From Rallus limicola (lineage: Eukaryota; Chordata; Aves; Gruiformes; Rallidae): a DNA stretch of 64,000 nucleotides. Of the stretch, positions 1 to 12,030 are shown piece after piece. How positions within the stretch are numbered: position 1 is the first letter of the stretch; every line of letters starts with the position of its first letter. The stretch is from assembly GCA_022605955.1 (NCBI GenBank), contig JAKCOZ010000041.1:1758001-1822000 (forward strand). The letters are read 5' to 3'. Both the position numbers and the translations under genes were made by a program. The notes beneath the pieces were generated by a model. That model did no database searches. It saw nothing but the letters and a program-made list of their open reading frames with translations, and was not told the origin of the DNA.

Positions 1-1643
1 TTCCACTGCTTTAGAAAAGAAACAAAAGGAAGACAAAAGCATTTGCTCACTTGAAATAGGAGTGTTGAAAGTGCTTCGAAAGGGACTGCCTGGTGCAGCA
101 GCACCAAGGAGTAAACAGCAGGAGAACGGTACAAGTGTCAGTCATTGATGTCACCTAAACTAGCTCAGCACCAAGCTTCCCCTCCATCTATTTGCAGCTC
201 CTCAGGACTTTCCAGTTAGGGAGACAAGGGACAGCCAGCAATTGGGCTACCCCAAAGTCTTAACCCATTAAGAAACGATGGCAACACAGCAGGGCAGGAG
301 CTGTAGAACTGCTGTCTGGGGATCAGCTGCAGGGGTGCTGCTCCAGGGCTCCCAAAGGAGAGTCACCTTTGCTCTCACTCTCGCTGCTGTGCCATGACTC
401 CTCTTTAGAAAACAGCTAAAACCCTGAAAACAACCACCAGCTGCAGCCAGGTGACATTGCAGAGTCATCCACAGGACTCCTGTGAGTAGGTGGAGGGCGG
501 TGAAAAGGGACAGAAAGTAGTCCCTGGGCGATAGGAGTTTCCATTGGCTCCAGGTCAGCCAAGGAGCATGTAATAATCAGAGCATTACTCCAGCCCTTCT
601 CCCCTTCACAACTTGCTCTGGTTTTTTTATCTTGCAGATGTAGCACCAGTAATTTTAAGCATCCTCCAAAGGGATGCTCATTAAGAATAGTGCTTCAGGA
701 CGCCTGTTGTGCCACCTCCCCATGAATGCTCCTGGGCCTCCCTTTGTGTGTGCTGTGGGCTGGTCTCACACTCTTCCTAGAGGAGTGGCAAATGACTGCT
801 GCTGGCAATTCCATTCAGAGACTTCTGGACTGGCTTTACTTTCCATAAAGAGCAGCTGTGCTAACAGGCAAGCAAAAACCAGTAACTGCTCTCAAGCCCT
901 GAGCACTGGGCTGAGGGGAAAAAACCCTGTCACTTCGGAGCAGGCGTAGTACCACTTTACTCTCTTACAGGACCATCAGAAGGACCCTCAGAACTAAACT
1001 CTTCTAAAACTAGCCTAACTCTCCAGCACTAAACCAGCCTGAACTGTTGATACAACCTTGGAGGCGAGTTTCCTCCTAGAGCAACGCTTGGCATGGGATT
1101 TTCCTGCGGTACGATGGAGGGAACGATAGGAGCTTCAGAAAAGATGTCCCTTCTGCCGTGGGTATGAACACTGCAGCACACAGTCTACCTTTCTCTGATT
1201 TGCACAGCAGTGCAGCTGTGAATTGCAACACCTTTTATATTTAGGGGTTTGGATTATTCAACCGAAAACAGGTGGGGATGGGAATTTACCAGCACAATTA
1301 CAGGCTTGTGCAATCGTCTGGGGCACACGCTGCAGGTGTGGAAGAAAGACCTGCTGCCAACCCCCAGAAAACTCTGGCTCTGGGACTGTGCAGTGCCACA
1401 AGGAGTTACACAACACAAGGCTTAGTAAAACATTTTGCTGTGCCTGCACCGAGCCCTTTTTAAACTCAGGTTTCTGGGGAGAAGAGAATTGCTGTGGCGT
1501 CTTTGTGACTTGATCCCTTGTCTCGGCTGATCTGTGATAGAAAGGTGACCCCGAGCGCTGCTGAGCTGGGAAGGGATGGGAAGAGCTGGCGCCGAGCGCT
1601 CGCTTCCAGCGGAGCTGAGTGTTCCCAAACGCCTCCCTGAATA
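1..1643. other. Intergenic DNA without recognised gene
   Basis: Reading frames here are short, lack splice-consistent neighbours and resemble no family I know. By comparison with the human gene order this is the interval between ADCY9 and the 3' end of SRL; ADCY9 itself is not visible. No RNA gene or tandem array was seen. Confidence 0.6.
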
Positions 1644-2265
1644 GATTCACAGAATCACAGAGTCACCAGGTTGGAAAAGACCTTTAAGCTCATCAAGTCC
1701 AACCATTCCCATCCTAAGCTGAACCAGATCCCTGAGCACCTCATCTCCCCAGCTGTTAAACACACCCAGGGAAGGGGACTCAGCCCCTCCCTGGGCAGCC
1801 TGGGCCAGGCCCTGACAACTCTGCCAGGGAAGAACTTTGCCCTCCCATCTGCTCTGACCCTGCCCTGGCCCAGCTTGAGCCCATTGCCCCTTGGCCCAGC
1901 TCCTGGCCCCTGGCTGAAGAGACCAGCGCCCACCTCTCTGCACCCTCCTGGCAGGGCAGGGGAGGTGGGGAGAAGGGCTCCCCTCAGCCTCCTCTTCTCC
2001 AGGCTCAACACCCCCAGCTCCCTCAGCTGCTCCTCAGAGGATTTGCCCTCCAGCCCCTTCCCCAGCCTGGTTGCCCTTCTCTGGACTAGCTCCAGGAGCT
2101 CCATGTCCTTCTGATGCTGAGGAGCCCAGAACTGGACCCAGCACTCAAGGTGCAGCCTCAGCAGTGCCCAGTCCAGGGGCACAATCCCCTCCCCAGACCT
2201 ACTGGCCACGCTATTTGTGATACAAGCCAGGATGCTGTTGGCTTTCCTGGCCACCTGGAAAGCCA
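1644..2265 (-). mobile_element. CR1 LINE fragment, 3' end, minus orientation
   Basis: On the plus strand the element opens with the reversed CR1 terminus (gattcacagaatcacagag) and the usual caggttggaaaagacc block. It then runs backwards through the 3' UTR into the end of ORF2. The minus-strand translation shows degraded reverse-transcriptase C-terminal text (near-matches to [24 protein letters not shown]). It is 5'-truncated near 2265, as most CR1 copies are, and cannot move on its own. Confidence 0.9.
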
Positions 2266-2865
2266 ATTCACTTTCTCCTCCCCTGGCTCAGGCTGTCATG
2301 GTGTATTGTAACTACAGATCTGTTATTCTGTGCTCCGGGTACCAGAATAATTTTAAAAAATAACCCAACTCAGTAATACTGGGGTTTTTTTTGTGATTTT
2401 CTTTTTTTTTCCCCTAGAAAAAAAAAAACCAACCCTATACCCATGATTTCACCTGTGTGGCTGCAACTGCAATGAGCATGGGTGACACCCACCACTCCAA
2501 CTGGAGCAGGTATTTCTGAGTGATTTAGCAGTGATGTGACAAGTATGAAGCAGAACAGGTTGAGAAAGTATTACATCCATTTTTAGGCTGTTTGCAAGAT
2601 GCTTTCTAGACATTTGTGTTCTATAAGCTTGGGAAGAGTGCGCTTGTCTTTCAAACACAGGACACGATCATTCTTTCAATTTACTGCAGTGGTGGGAGGA
2701 CTAAGACTTGGATGAAACAAGAAAAAAAATAAAAGGCAAGTTTCCCCCTGTTATGTCAGTGTGATGACTGAAATTGGGGTGGCCCAGTGCAGGGTCACTC
2801 ACTGCGAGGTGATAAACTCATTTCATGCTAAAGCAGTTGCTGCTGCACTTGGCGCTTTGCAATTC
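2266..2865. other. Intergenic spacer with poly-T/poly-A tracts
   Basis: No gene is seen. Positions 2379-2431 hold T-rich runs followed by an A run. They could pair as an imperfect hairpin but look like simple low-complexity DNA between two CR1 copies. Confidence 0.5.
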
Positions 2866-3470
2866 TCACAAAATCCCAGAATCCCAGGGGCTGGAAGGGA
2901 GCTGGAGAGCTCCTGGGGTCCAACCCCCTGCCAAAGCAGCTCCCCAGCTCATAGTGCACAGGGCAGCGTCCAGACGGGGCTGGAATCTCTCCAGAGATGG
3001 AGACTCCACACCCCCCTGGGCAGCCTGGCCCAGGGCTCCCTCACCCTCACTGGGGAAAAGTTCTGCCCCAGCTTGGGGGGGAACTTCCTAGGCTCCAACT
3101 TGCAGCCATTGCCCCTTGTCCTATCCCCACAGGCACTGAAAAGGGGCTGGCTGATCCCCCTGCATCCCCTGCTTAAGATAATTATAAACATTAATTAGGT
3201 CCCCCCTTAGTCTTCTCTTCTCAAGGCTGAACAGCCCCAGCTCCCTCAGCCTTTCCTCACAGGGGAGATGCTCCAGGCCCTTCAGCATCTCCAGAGGCTC
3301 CTCTGGACTCTCTCCAGGAGATCCCTGGCTTTTTATCCCAGGGAGCCCAGCACTGGACACAAGACTCCAGGTGGGGCCTGAGCAGGGCAGAGCAGAGGGG
3401 GAGGATCCCCTCCTGTGACCTGCTGCCCACACTCCTCTAGATGCCCTCCAGGGTTTCTTTGTGCTCCATA
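2866..3470 (-). mobile_element. CR1 LINE fragment, 3' end, minus orientation, older copy
   Basis: It starts on the plus strand with caaaatcccagaatcccag and the CR1 phrase about a blunt 'ctggggtccaacc' block, then continues backwards through 3' UTR and degraded ORF2 end (minus translation contains [18 protein letters not shown]). It diverges more from the element at 1644 than the plus-strand copies do from one another, suggesting an older subfamily. It is 5'-truncated near 3470. Confidence 0.88.
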
Positions 3471-4978
3471 AAGATGTCTTCAGCAAAAGATATTAGAACT
3501 AAGTATTTAAAACTTACAAACAGACTGCATGAATTTCAGCATCTGACACCCAAGAAATCTCCATGGAGTGCTTGATGCTCACTGACTTTTCAGGACATTT
3601 GCTGGGCTATCTATGGATTGTGAACACCTTCCAGACACTGGTGTCTGCAGCTGAGTGTGAAGCGTGTGTCAGCCACACACTCAGTTCTGTTTCCAGGGAA
3701 CAGGATGGGAAGAAGATGTTGCTGAAAACACAACCACGTAACACTTTGGCAGAGACAGTTATCGCGTCTCCTCATCAGTTTTACCTATGTTGCTGCCCTG
3801 ACAACTGTGATGTATTATGGAAATAAAGCCTGAAGTCACTCTGCTCTGAGCTCTGCTGCTTGTGGAACAGACAAATACATGAAATACCTCTTGGTAGAGG
3901 TTAGAAAAGACACATACTGCTTCAGCAAAGGGGAAATACTGGCCGTGGGGTATGACAAACAGCAAGTGTTTGTTCTAAAGGGGACTTGGGGGCAAAACAA
4001 AGTTGCATATAGAATGTGATCAAAGGTTGCAGAGGGAGAAATGGTGTGATCCAGCTAGATGCACTCAGGATTTAGGAATGGGGCACTGATACCAGGAGTC
4101 TCCTCTAGTCAGATGGTGGGAGTACCAACTTAATTTGTACCTGCTCAGAGGTTTAGGCAGCTGCGTTGTCTTGAAAGGATTCCTCTGGAAGGGATCTGGT
4201 GAGGACCGAGTTGGGTGCTGCACTACTATGTGTGACCCCAGCTTTTTCCTGCATGCTTGAGACTGCTCCACGTACTGTCTGTTAATTTGGTAAATTGTTT
4301 CCTACGTCACTTAGGAAGGAAAACAAGGAGCTGAAATTGCCTCTCAGTATTTCTTCAGTTCAAACAAACAAGCAGATTGTGTGTCTTGTGTGTCTAGTCA
4401 AAACATCTCAGTTATTAATATTAAACTCCTGGTGCCTGAATGAGCCACAAAGCTGAAGCATGGCTGAAAATACTAAAAAGTAAAACTACTCCACCATCTC
4501 TAGCTGATGTTTCTGCAAGGTAGTGAGAAGAACCTCTCCTCTCCCCTGAAATGGCAGGCACGCTGCGAGGCAGCAGGGACGTGCCGTTGCGCTGGCGTGT
4601 AGCAAGCATGGGGTGCTCGCTGCTGGCTCCTGTGATGTTACCTGCTCCTGTGAATCCCAGCAAGGTTTTTGGGAGGCTATAAGGAGAGAAAAGGCTCTGG
4701 CCATAAACAGGGAAAGGGGGTGGGCTGAGGAGCAGATTTATGCTCATTTCTCCTCTTTTACCATTTGCATTTCAGGTCCTTCCTCAGCTTTGGCTCCATG
4801 GCAAAGCAGGGAGAATATCCTATTCCCCTTTCACCATCATAAAAAATTTATTCAATCACAGTTTATTATATCCCAAATAACGATTGCCAAGTTTTATATT
4901 TTACCTGCACCATTTCAGCTCCTAATGATGGATTTGCCCTTAATCTGGGCCTCTTGCTTCCTTTCCTTTTCGTGCTTC
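3471..4978. other. Intergenic DNA without recognised gene
   Basis: Moderately AT-rich spacer. An AATAAA lies on the plus strand near 3822-3827 (ggaaataaagcc), but no coding exon precedes it. Frames up to about 120 codons are present with no recognisable homology. Confidence 0.5.
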
Positions 4979-5624
4979 CCATGATCCAGCAGTGGCTCTG
5001 GCAGCTGGGAAGGGTGATGGATCCTGGGCTCCATCAGCAGAGGGGTGGCAGCAGGGACAGGGAGGGGATTGTCCCTCTCTGCTCTGCCCTGGGGAGGCCC
5101 CAGCTGGAGTCCTGTGTCCAGAGCTAAGGCCCAACACAAGAAAGATGTGGGGCTGTTGGAGAGGGGTCAGAGGAGCCACGGAGATGCTCAGAGGGCTGGA
5201 GCAGCTCCCCTCTGGAGAGAGGCTGAGGGAGCTGGGCTGGGTCAGCCTGGAGAAGAGAAGGCTGTGGGGGGACCTCATTGCAGCCTGCCAGTCCCTGAAG
5301 GGAGCAGAGACACAGGAGGGAATCAGCTTGTTCAAGGGCAGAGCCTGGCAGGACAAGGGGGATGGAGTGAAGCTGGAGGAGGGAAGCGTTAGATTAGGTA
5401 TTGGGGGAAGTTCTTTGCAGAGAGAGTGGTGAGGGGCTGGAAGGGGCTGCCCAGAGATGGGGTGGGTGCCCCGTCTCTGGGGGTGTTGAAGGCCAGGTTG
5501 GCTGGGGCCCTGGGCAACCTTGTGTAGCTCCAGGCCTGGAGGTTGGTGTCCCTGCCTGTGGCAGGGGGTTGGAGCTCTGTGATCCTTGGGGTCCCTTTCA
5601 ACCCAGACCAGGCTGGGATTCTAT
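4979..5624 (+). mobile_element. CR1 LINE fragment, 3' end, plus orientation, young copy
   Basis: A 5'-truncated CR1 starts at catgatccagcagtggctc and ends at gggattctatga. The body contains the end of ORF2 (LEQLPSGERLRELGWVSLEK in a disrupted frame) and the 3' UTR. It is nearly identical to 6661-7306; visible differences include a one-base deletion (gatggatcctgg versus gatgggatcctgg) and a few substitutions. The high similarity marks a recently active subfamily. Confidence 0.93.
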
Positions 5625-6497
5625 GAACTTCTTACAAGCCAGAAATGCAGGCAGGGTTCTCAGAGACCTTAGCATCGTCCAAACCTCAGCCAAACTGGAA
5701 ACCAGCCTGCAACCCACCTTCTTCCCCAAAAGGAGTAGTGGGCTTCATTAACAGCAGAAATTTGAGCAACACCCTGTTGCTGCCTTGATTTTCCTGGCGT
5801 GATGAGCACAGCAGCCACAATTCAGCACTGTTCACAAGGTGGATGTCTTCTCCTCAGGAGAACAGAACTGAAACCTGGAGCCCACTGCTTTCTGCACCGC
5901 TCAGCATCTGCGAAGAGCACAAACACGTGGAGTTTTGGGGCTGAGGTCTTGTTTAAATTATATATTAGGCTGAAAAACTAGGAATAAAGGATGCTCCCAG
6001 TGCCTAGAGGTGCAGAACAACCAAATCTGTGGTGTTGGGGGGGACTTCTGCATACAGCAAGTCATACCTGGTTTTAATTACCTCTATTTATACAACAGAT
6101 GCCAATGTTGAGCTCTCTGAAAAGGGCAGAGTGTCCTCAGTGGGAAATGTGATTTTTGAAGCCTGACAATGTAAAACCAGTGGGAAGGTTTTTGCTTAGA
6201 CTGCCTAAGAAGAAAAATCACCTTTGGCTCAAGGAAACAGGAAGGATTTCAAGCCCACAGCAGAAGTTTTTCAAGAAACTCATGAAAATGGAGGACTATA
6301 GTTGAAACTGTTTTGCAATCACTGGCCTTGATCCTGCAGATGCTTTTCACACACGCTTAACTTCATATACATGGTTAGTCCTCCTGGCCTGCATGGGATT
6401 ATCCACACGTGTAGATGTGTGGTTGACACCACAGAAGGACAGGAGCCATCCAGAGGGAAGGACAGGAGCCATCCAGAGGGATCCTGACAGGCTGGAA
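5625..6497. other. Spacer between two CR1 copies
   Basis: No gene is seen. The only internal structure is a 23-bp tandem duplication at 6435-6480, listed separately. Confidence 0.5.
6435..6480. repeat. Perfect 23-bp tandem duplication
   Basis: The block beginning aaggacaggagccatccag occurs at 6435-6457 and again, without change, at 6458-6480. It lies just before the CR1 at 6498. It looks like a local slippage or short duplication; the spacing is not that of a target-site duplication. Confidence 0.9.
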
Positions 6498-7306
6498 AGG
6501 TGACTCTGGGTGAACCTAATGAGGTTCAACACTGCCAAGTGTCAGGTGTTGCACTTGGGCCAGAGGAATCCCAGACACAGATACAGACTGGGAGAAGAGC
6601 TCCTGGAGAGCAGCCCTGCTGAGAAGGACCTGGGTGTCATGGGGGATGAGGAACTGAACATGATCCAGCAGTGGCTCTGGCAGCTGGGAAGGGCGATGGG
6701 ATCCTGGGCTCCATCAGCAGAGGGGTGGCAGCAGGGACAGGGAGGGGATTGTCCCTCTCTGCTCTGCCCTGGGGAGGCCCCAGCTGGAGTCCTGTGTCCA
6801 GAGCTGGGGCCCCAGCACAAGAAAGATGTGGGGCTGTTGGAGAGGGGTCAGAGGAGCCACGGAGATGCTCAGAGGGCTGGAGCAGCTCCCCTCTGGAGAG
6901 AGGCTGAGGGAGCTGGGCTGGGTCAGCCTGGAGAAGAGAAGGCTGTGGGGGGACCTCATTGCAGCCTGCCAGTCCCTGAAGGGAGCAGAGACACAGGAGG
7001 GAATCAGCTTGTTCAAGGGCAGAGCCTGGCAGGACAAGGGGGATGGAGTGAAGCTGGAGGAGGGAAGGGTTAGAGGAGATCTTAGGGGGAAGTTCTTTGC
7101 AGAGAGAGTGGTGAGGGGCTGGAAGGGGCTGCCCAGAGATGGGGTGGGTGCCCCGTGTCTGGGGGTGTTGAAGGCCAGGTTGGCTGGGGCCCTGGGCAAC
7201 CTTGTGTAGCTCCAGGCCTGGAGGTTGGTGTCCCTGCCTGTGGCAGGGGGTTGGAGCTCTGTGCTCCTTGGGGTCCCTTCCAACCCAGACCAGGCTGGGA
7301 TTCTAT
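6498..7306 (+). mobile_element. CR1 LINE fragment with end of ORF2, plus orientation
   Basis: This is the longest CR1 copy in the window. It begins inside the C-terminal part of the reverse transcriptase: the frame from 6510 reads NLMRFNTAKCQVLHLGQRNP, a CR1 hallmark, followed by an AEKDLGVMGD block, and continues through ORF2 end and 3' UTR to gggattctatg. The frame stays open for 187 codons but is only a fragment of the roughly 900-residue ORF2. Domains for endonuclease and catalytic RT are missing, so it is dead. Confidence 0.95.
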
Positions 7307-10300
7307 GTCAGCACGTGCCCGAGTGGTCACAGAGCAGAGTTTACACGATACTGTTTGTTACTCCCCAGAAAAATGGCATGGTTTCAGGATTTCATGGGGA
7401 TTCTTTATGCTGGGGAAAAAAAAATAGAAGCTTAGAAGTTCAGGAATTAAGATTCCTGAGGAGGAATCCCAGGTCTGCTCCTCCTGTGAACTGGCCCTAT
7501 TGTTGTGCCTGTTCACAGCATTGGGCCTCAAAGCTTAGTTAGCAGCTCTCAAAAAAAAAAAACAAACCCAAATCTAACACCTTTCTACAGTTTGAATCGG
7601 CTGCTCATGGCATTGACTGTGTTTACACTTATCTCTGCTCTCTAATGTATGTCAAAGCTTAAAGAACTATGTTTGGCCTCCAGCTGAGGCCGAGAGGTTT
7701 CCCCTTATCAATGGGAAGCAACTAATTGAAAAAAACTAGCCATTTTTTAGGATTTTTTTTTTTTTATGTTTTAAATTATTGTTTATTTTTTAATATCAGG
7801 GGGTTAGATTCTGCCTGCCATGATGTGATTTGATGAAACCCCCCAAAAGAGGAATAAATCAGCTCTGCAGACTGTAGCTCTGCTGTCTCTCAGCTTGTTC
7901 CTGTGCAGAAGCCAAACTGCCATTAAGCTGACTCACTGTTTGGCGCTCTGTCTCTGCGTACAAGATGATGATCTTTGCAAGCAGTGGTCAAAGAAAAAAG
8001 TCATTCACCAGCACTGTGGTCCCAGCAAAGTCTTTCCCTTCTCTGCCATGGCAGCAGAACCCAGGGACGAGGCCGAAGCCCCGGCCTGGCACGGGGACTG
8101 TTGCTCTTTGCTGTCCGGTGAAGCTGGGATGTTCCTGGGCCGTGTTTCACTCCAGGCCTATTGCTTGTCTGTCAGCACCTGTTGTGTCCTCAACCAGGCA
8201 TACTCTGGGGCTACCAGAGTCCCAAATCAACTCAAATTTAGGCACGCCCAGTGTCCCCCCACAGTTCCCATCCATCCTGATCCTCTGTGATTCTGCCAAC
8301 ATCCTTCATGGCTCTTCATCCTTCATCCTTCACATCAGCATCACTCTCAGGACACTTTCCACATAATCTTTATTACACCAGGTCCAGAATTTCCAGTGCA
8401 GTGTTCCTTGTGCCAGTATCACACTCACCACTTTCTTTTCCCTTGCCCTAAGCCTTACCTTGGTGGGGTTTTTGCCTTTCCCCAGCAAGGTTGGGGGCTT
8501 AAGGACCTGCCATGGAAGGCATGGGGATGCAGGCCACTCGGTTACTGACCTGCCATGGCATAGCATCCCTGGTTCTACCTTGCTGTCGCTCCCACCTGTC
8601 TCCCCTGGCATTTCCTAGATTTTCATTTCAGCTTCTGGTCATCCTATGGGCCACTGGCCAGCACGGCTCCTCAGTGTCCCCGTGCTCTTGTACCCAGCCT
8701 TGCTGACAAGTCCCCTCCCTGGCTGAGCTTTAGCATTAAGCTCCAACTGGGTATGGCTTGTACCCTGCCCTGGAGCCAGGAGCAAAGAGAACATCAGGGG
8801 CAAACTAGGTGAGCAAGTACCTGGAGCACAGCCTTGGTTTTGGCTGGGGCCACGGCTGGAGCTGCAGCTGACCCCAAATTTCCATGAGCTGCATTGGGCC
8901 AGAGGCAGTTGGGCTCCATTCCTCCTGCTTGAGCCCCCACCCTTGGGAGCTGCGGGCAGGCTTAAGGAGAAAAAGCAACGTACAGGTCATGGGAAGAGGG
9001 AAAACAGAAGCAGCTTGGCCAGCCGCAGAGGAAACGGTGGGACACAGATGTCCGTGGAAAGCTGAAGCCACCCACAGAGGATGCATTTACTCTTATTTCC
9101 TTCCACTATGGCTTAATTGCAATGTTTTTTAATGACAGGTAGGACAGGAGCTGGGCTTCTGCCTAAACACTTCTCCGTCCGGCACAAAAGCGCTGAATTT
9201 CATATTAACAACAATTAATCACAGCTACCGGGAAGCACCGGCAGCGCTCCCCGTCCCCAGAGCGCTCTGTTCCCATGCCCGGCCCCAGTAATTCCCATCT
9301 CCTGGCAAACAGAGCTGGAGAGTCCCCAGGAAGGAAGGCGCTGCCCCACACCACTCATTTTAGATCTGGAATTGAAGTGGTACAGCACCAGCACCCCTTC
9401 CCCATCCCCTCTGACAGCCTCTGCTGGGGACACGGGGTGGTTTTGGACGCTCTGTGTCTCTTCTGTGGGGAGGAAACACCTGCTCGCCATCAGCTCACCC
9501 ACCTGTGTTTCATTTTCTATCCCCACAGGGATAACTCCAGGTGACAGCACGCTGGCCCAGCCAGGGCAGCTCTCAGGTTTGCTGGGACATTGCTGTGTTT
9601 TCCCTGTCCTTGCCACCATGACTCCCTCTCTCATTAAGCAGCACTAATTGCTCATTGCATATTTTGCATATGTATATTAGTATTTCAGATCAGCTCTGTT
9701 TTGCATCCAGTAATTAAATGACCACTAATGAAGGTGCTAGGACTGGAGCAGCCAAATGAGCTAACACTGGGCATACGTGTTCTAGTTGCTGTGGAACTCA
9801 CTGTAACACCCAACCAAACCACCTCCTGGGGTGCGCAGGCTCTTGGTGGGGAGAAAGCAGCCTGGGAGCACCCTGCCACCCCACCAGTGTCTCATCTGCT
9901 TCAGTGGACCCTCCCGGTCTCCTGGCCCACCACCCACCTCCCTCTTACCTCTTCCATTTCCCCAGCCTGAGGGAAGGCATCCTGAACAGGGGGCTTGCTC
10001 CTCATCCTTCCCCCTGTCTCCACCGGGAAGGTCCAATGTCGTGTACAAACCCCAACTCTAGATCTGAACCCCCTTTGCAGCCTGCAAATGGGCAATCATC
10101 CTCAGCCCAGGGAAGGGTCCCCAAAGCACCTGGCAGCTCTTGAGGACACAGCTTGACTTGTCCTTCTGGTTCACTGTCCTGCACACGCTCATCCTGGGCA
10201 AAATATATAAACCTTTCCAAAGGTTTTAGGTCCTTTTCCAATGAATAGGGTGATGAATCCCCACCTTTCCCATGTGTGGACAAAGGCACGTGCTCTGCCG

Positions 10301-11155
10301 TGGGGTGGTCCTGGCTGGTGAGGTGCAGGGCTTGGCTCCTCACCACAAGAAGCTCTGGCCTTGATCTCACAGCAAGAAAAATCACCCTGCTGAGGCGTCC
10401 CCTCCTCGTGTCCCCCTGCCACATGCGAAGTGATGCTGATAGAACCCCAGAAATTGAATCGATGTCATCACAACCAACCTGCTGGGATAGGGGGTGTTCT
10501 CATCCCCAAAATGCAGAGATGCTGCTGAGAGCTTGGGGTTGTGGAGAGCAACCAAAGGGAACTGTAAACCCCTTGGCTGGACTCAAATATTGCTGTTGCC
10601 ACCGCCGGGCTTTGGGAGACCTTCAGGAAAGCTGCTCAAGACTCCCCTCCATGGGAGCACCCTAGGGCACGGGCAGGATCAGGCCACCGCAGGCTCTCAG
10701 CAGCACTGGCCATTCTTCCCCAGCGATGTCTCTAAGATAAATGTTTGTCTTTTCCATCCAAGAGATACAGCAGAACCGCTGCCAGCTCCACGTCTCAGTG
10801 GAATCAGTTTTCGTTCTGCCAGGAGCATTACCAGCTCATGATTCACATCTTTACAGCAGCTTTGGGAGGAAAATGTGCTGCTCGCCAGTCAGACCTTCAC
10901 ACATGTTGGGATGCCATGGTTTTTCCAGACTTTCCAGAGGAAGCCACGGCTGAGTGAGACATTCCTTCTCCTTTTCCAGCTTTCTTGGAACAACCTCTTT
11001 TGATTAGCGAGCGAGACAGATAGTTGGAAAGACAGACAGACGGGCCAGGATGTAAGGTTAGAATAAGCAGTTTGCATGAGCCCCAGCCTCTGGTGAGATG
11101 GTGCTTCCATCCACCTCTGGCTGAGTGGCTCATGAGAGCCTCTGGTGTTTGCAGT
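7307..11155. other. Intergenic DNA without recognised gene
   Basis: About 3.8 kb of unique-looking sequence. Many frames of 60-140 codons occur but none has a recognisable motif or paired splice sites. AT-rich pockets with homeodomain-like TAAT/ATTA and TTTGCAT-like words occur at about 9190-9225 and 9645-9725. These could be regulatory but are not provable from one sequence. Confidence 0.5.
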
Positions 11156-11159
11156 AGTC

Positions 11160-11450
11160 TTGATCCCCGTCCTGCTGCCCTGGTCCCAATCTCCTTCCTG
11201 CTGCCCTGGTCTCGATCCCCGTCCTGCTGCCCTGGTCTCGATCCCCGTCCTGCTGCCCTGGTCTCGATCCCCTTCCTGCTACCCTGGTCCCGATCCCCTT
11301 TCTGCTGCCCTGGTCCCGATCTCCTTCCTGCTGCCCTGGTCTCGATCCCCTTCCTGCTGCCCTGGTCCCGATCTCCTTCCTGCTGCCCTGGTCCCAATCT
11401 CCTTCCTGCTGCCCTGGTCCCAATCTCCTTTCTGCTGCCCTGGTCCCCAA
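11160..11450. repeat. 26-bp minisatellite, about 11 units
   Basis: Tandem units of the form ctgctgccctggtctcgatc plus a 6-base linker recur every 26 bases, alternating tctcgat and tcccgat/tcccaat variants. Because 26 is not a multiple of three, each frame cycles through three repeat phrases. This produces long artificial open frames on both strands. The array abuts a GC-rich island. Confidence 0.92.
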
Positions 11451-11489
11451 CCCCCTGCCCTCCTCCATGGTCCCTGGTCTCCTTCCCAC

Positions 11490-12030
11490 TGCCATGAACC
11501 CAGCGCTGGGCGGGCCGCGGGCTCTGGTTCTCATCACGGCTCCTGCCCCTCTGCGGTGCCGTCTCCACCCGGGAGAGGACAGAGGCCACGTGTGCAGGGC
11601 TGGGCCAGAGCAGCCCCGCGGGGCTCTCCCCACGGCAGCGGCCTGGACGCGAACGCGATGCTGGAGGGAGCAGCAGGCGCCACGCAGAACATGGCTGCGA
11701 GCAGCCGGCCCAGCCCGCTGCCCGAGGCGGGCGAGCCGTGCGGCGCTGCCGGCGGAGCTGAGTCATGGGGGGGGCGGCGTGCCGGCCATGGCGTGCGTGG
11801 GCCGCAGCCGTGACTCAGCCCCACGGCTGCCAGCGCTTGCCGCCGGCCCCACGGTTCCTGCTTCTCCCCGGGGCTTTGTGCCGCAGCCCCCGCGGGTGAA
11901 TCAGAGCCTCAGAGGCAGCTTCGCGCCGGCCCCGGGGGACCGAGGTCCCCAGGCAGAGGGGAGGGTTGGCTTTTCTCCTCCAGCACGCAGCGTGGCGGGG
12001 CCTCTGCCAGGGGAGGAGGAGGAGGAGAGG
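11490..12030. promoter_or_regulatory. Isolated CpG-rich island with paired AP-1/NF-E2-type sites
   Basis: A block of about 0.5 kb is clearly richer in CG dinucleotides than its surroundings. It contains GCTGAGTCA at 11757-11765 and the inverted copy TGACTCAGC at 11811-11819. Both match the core bound by AP-1, NF-E2 and Maf-type bZIP factors. No gene starts here that I can recognise. It may be a distal enhancer or an unannotated noncoding promoter. Confidence 0.5.

Noticed and set aside
2379..2433. Hairpin RNA from T-run/A-run
   Set aside because: Low-complexity homopolymers without a designed loop or flanking mature-miRNA features.
6498..7306. Functional reverse transcriptase gene
   Set aside because: Only the C-terminal end of CR1 ORF2 remains; catalytic and endonuclease domains are absent.
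11160..11450. CRISPR-like regular array
   Set aside because: Units are contiguous with no unique spacers and the genome is a vertebrate; it is a minisatellite.
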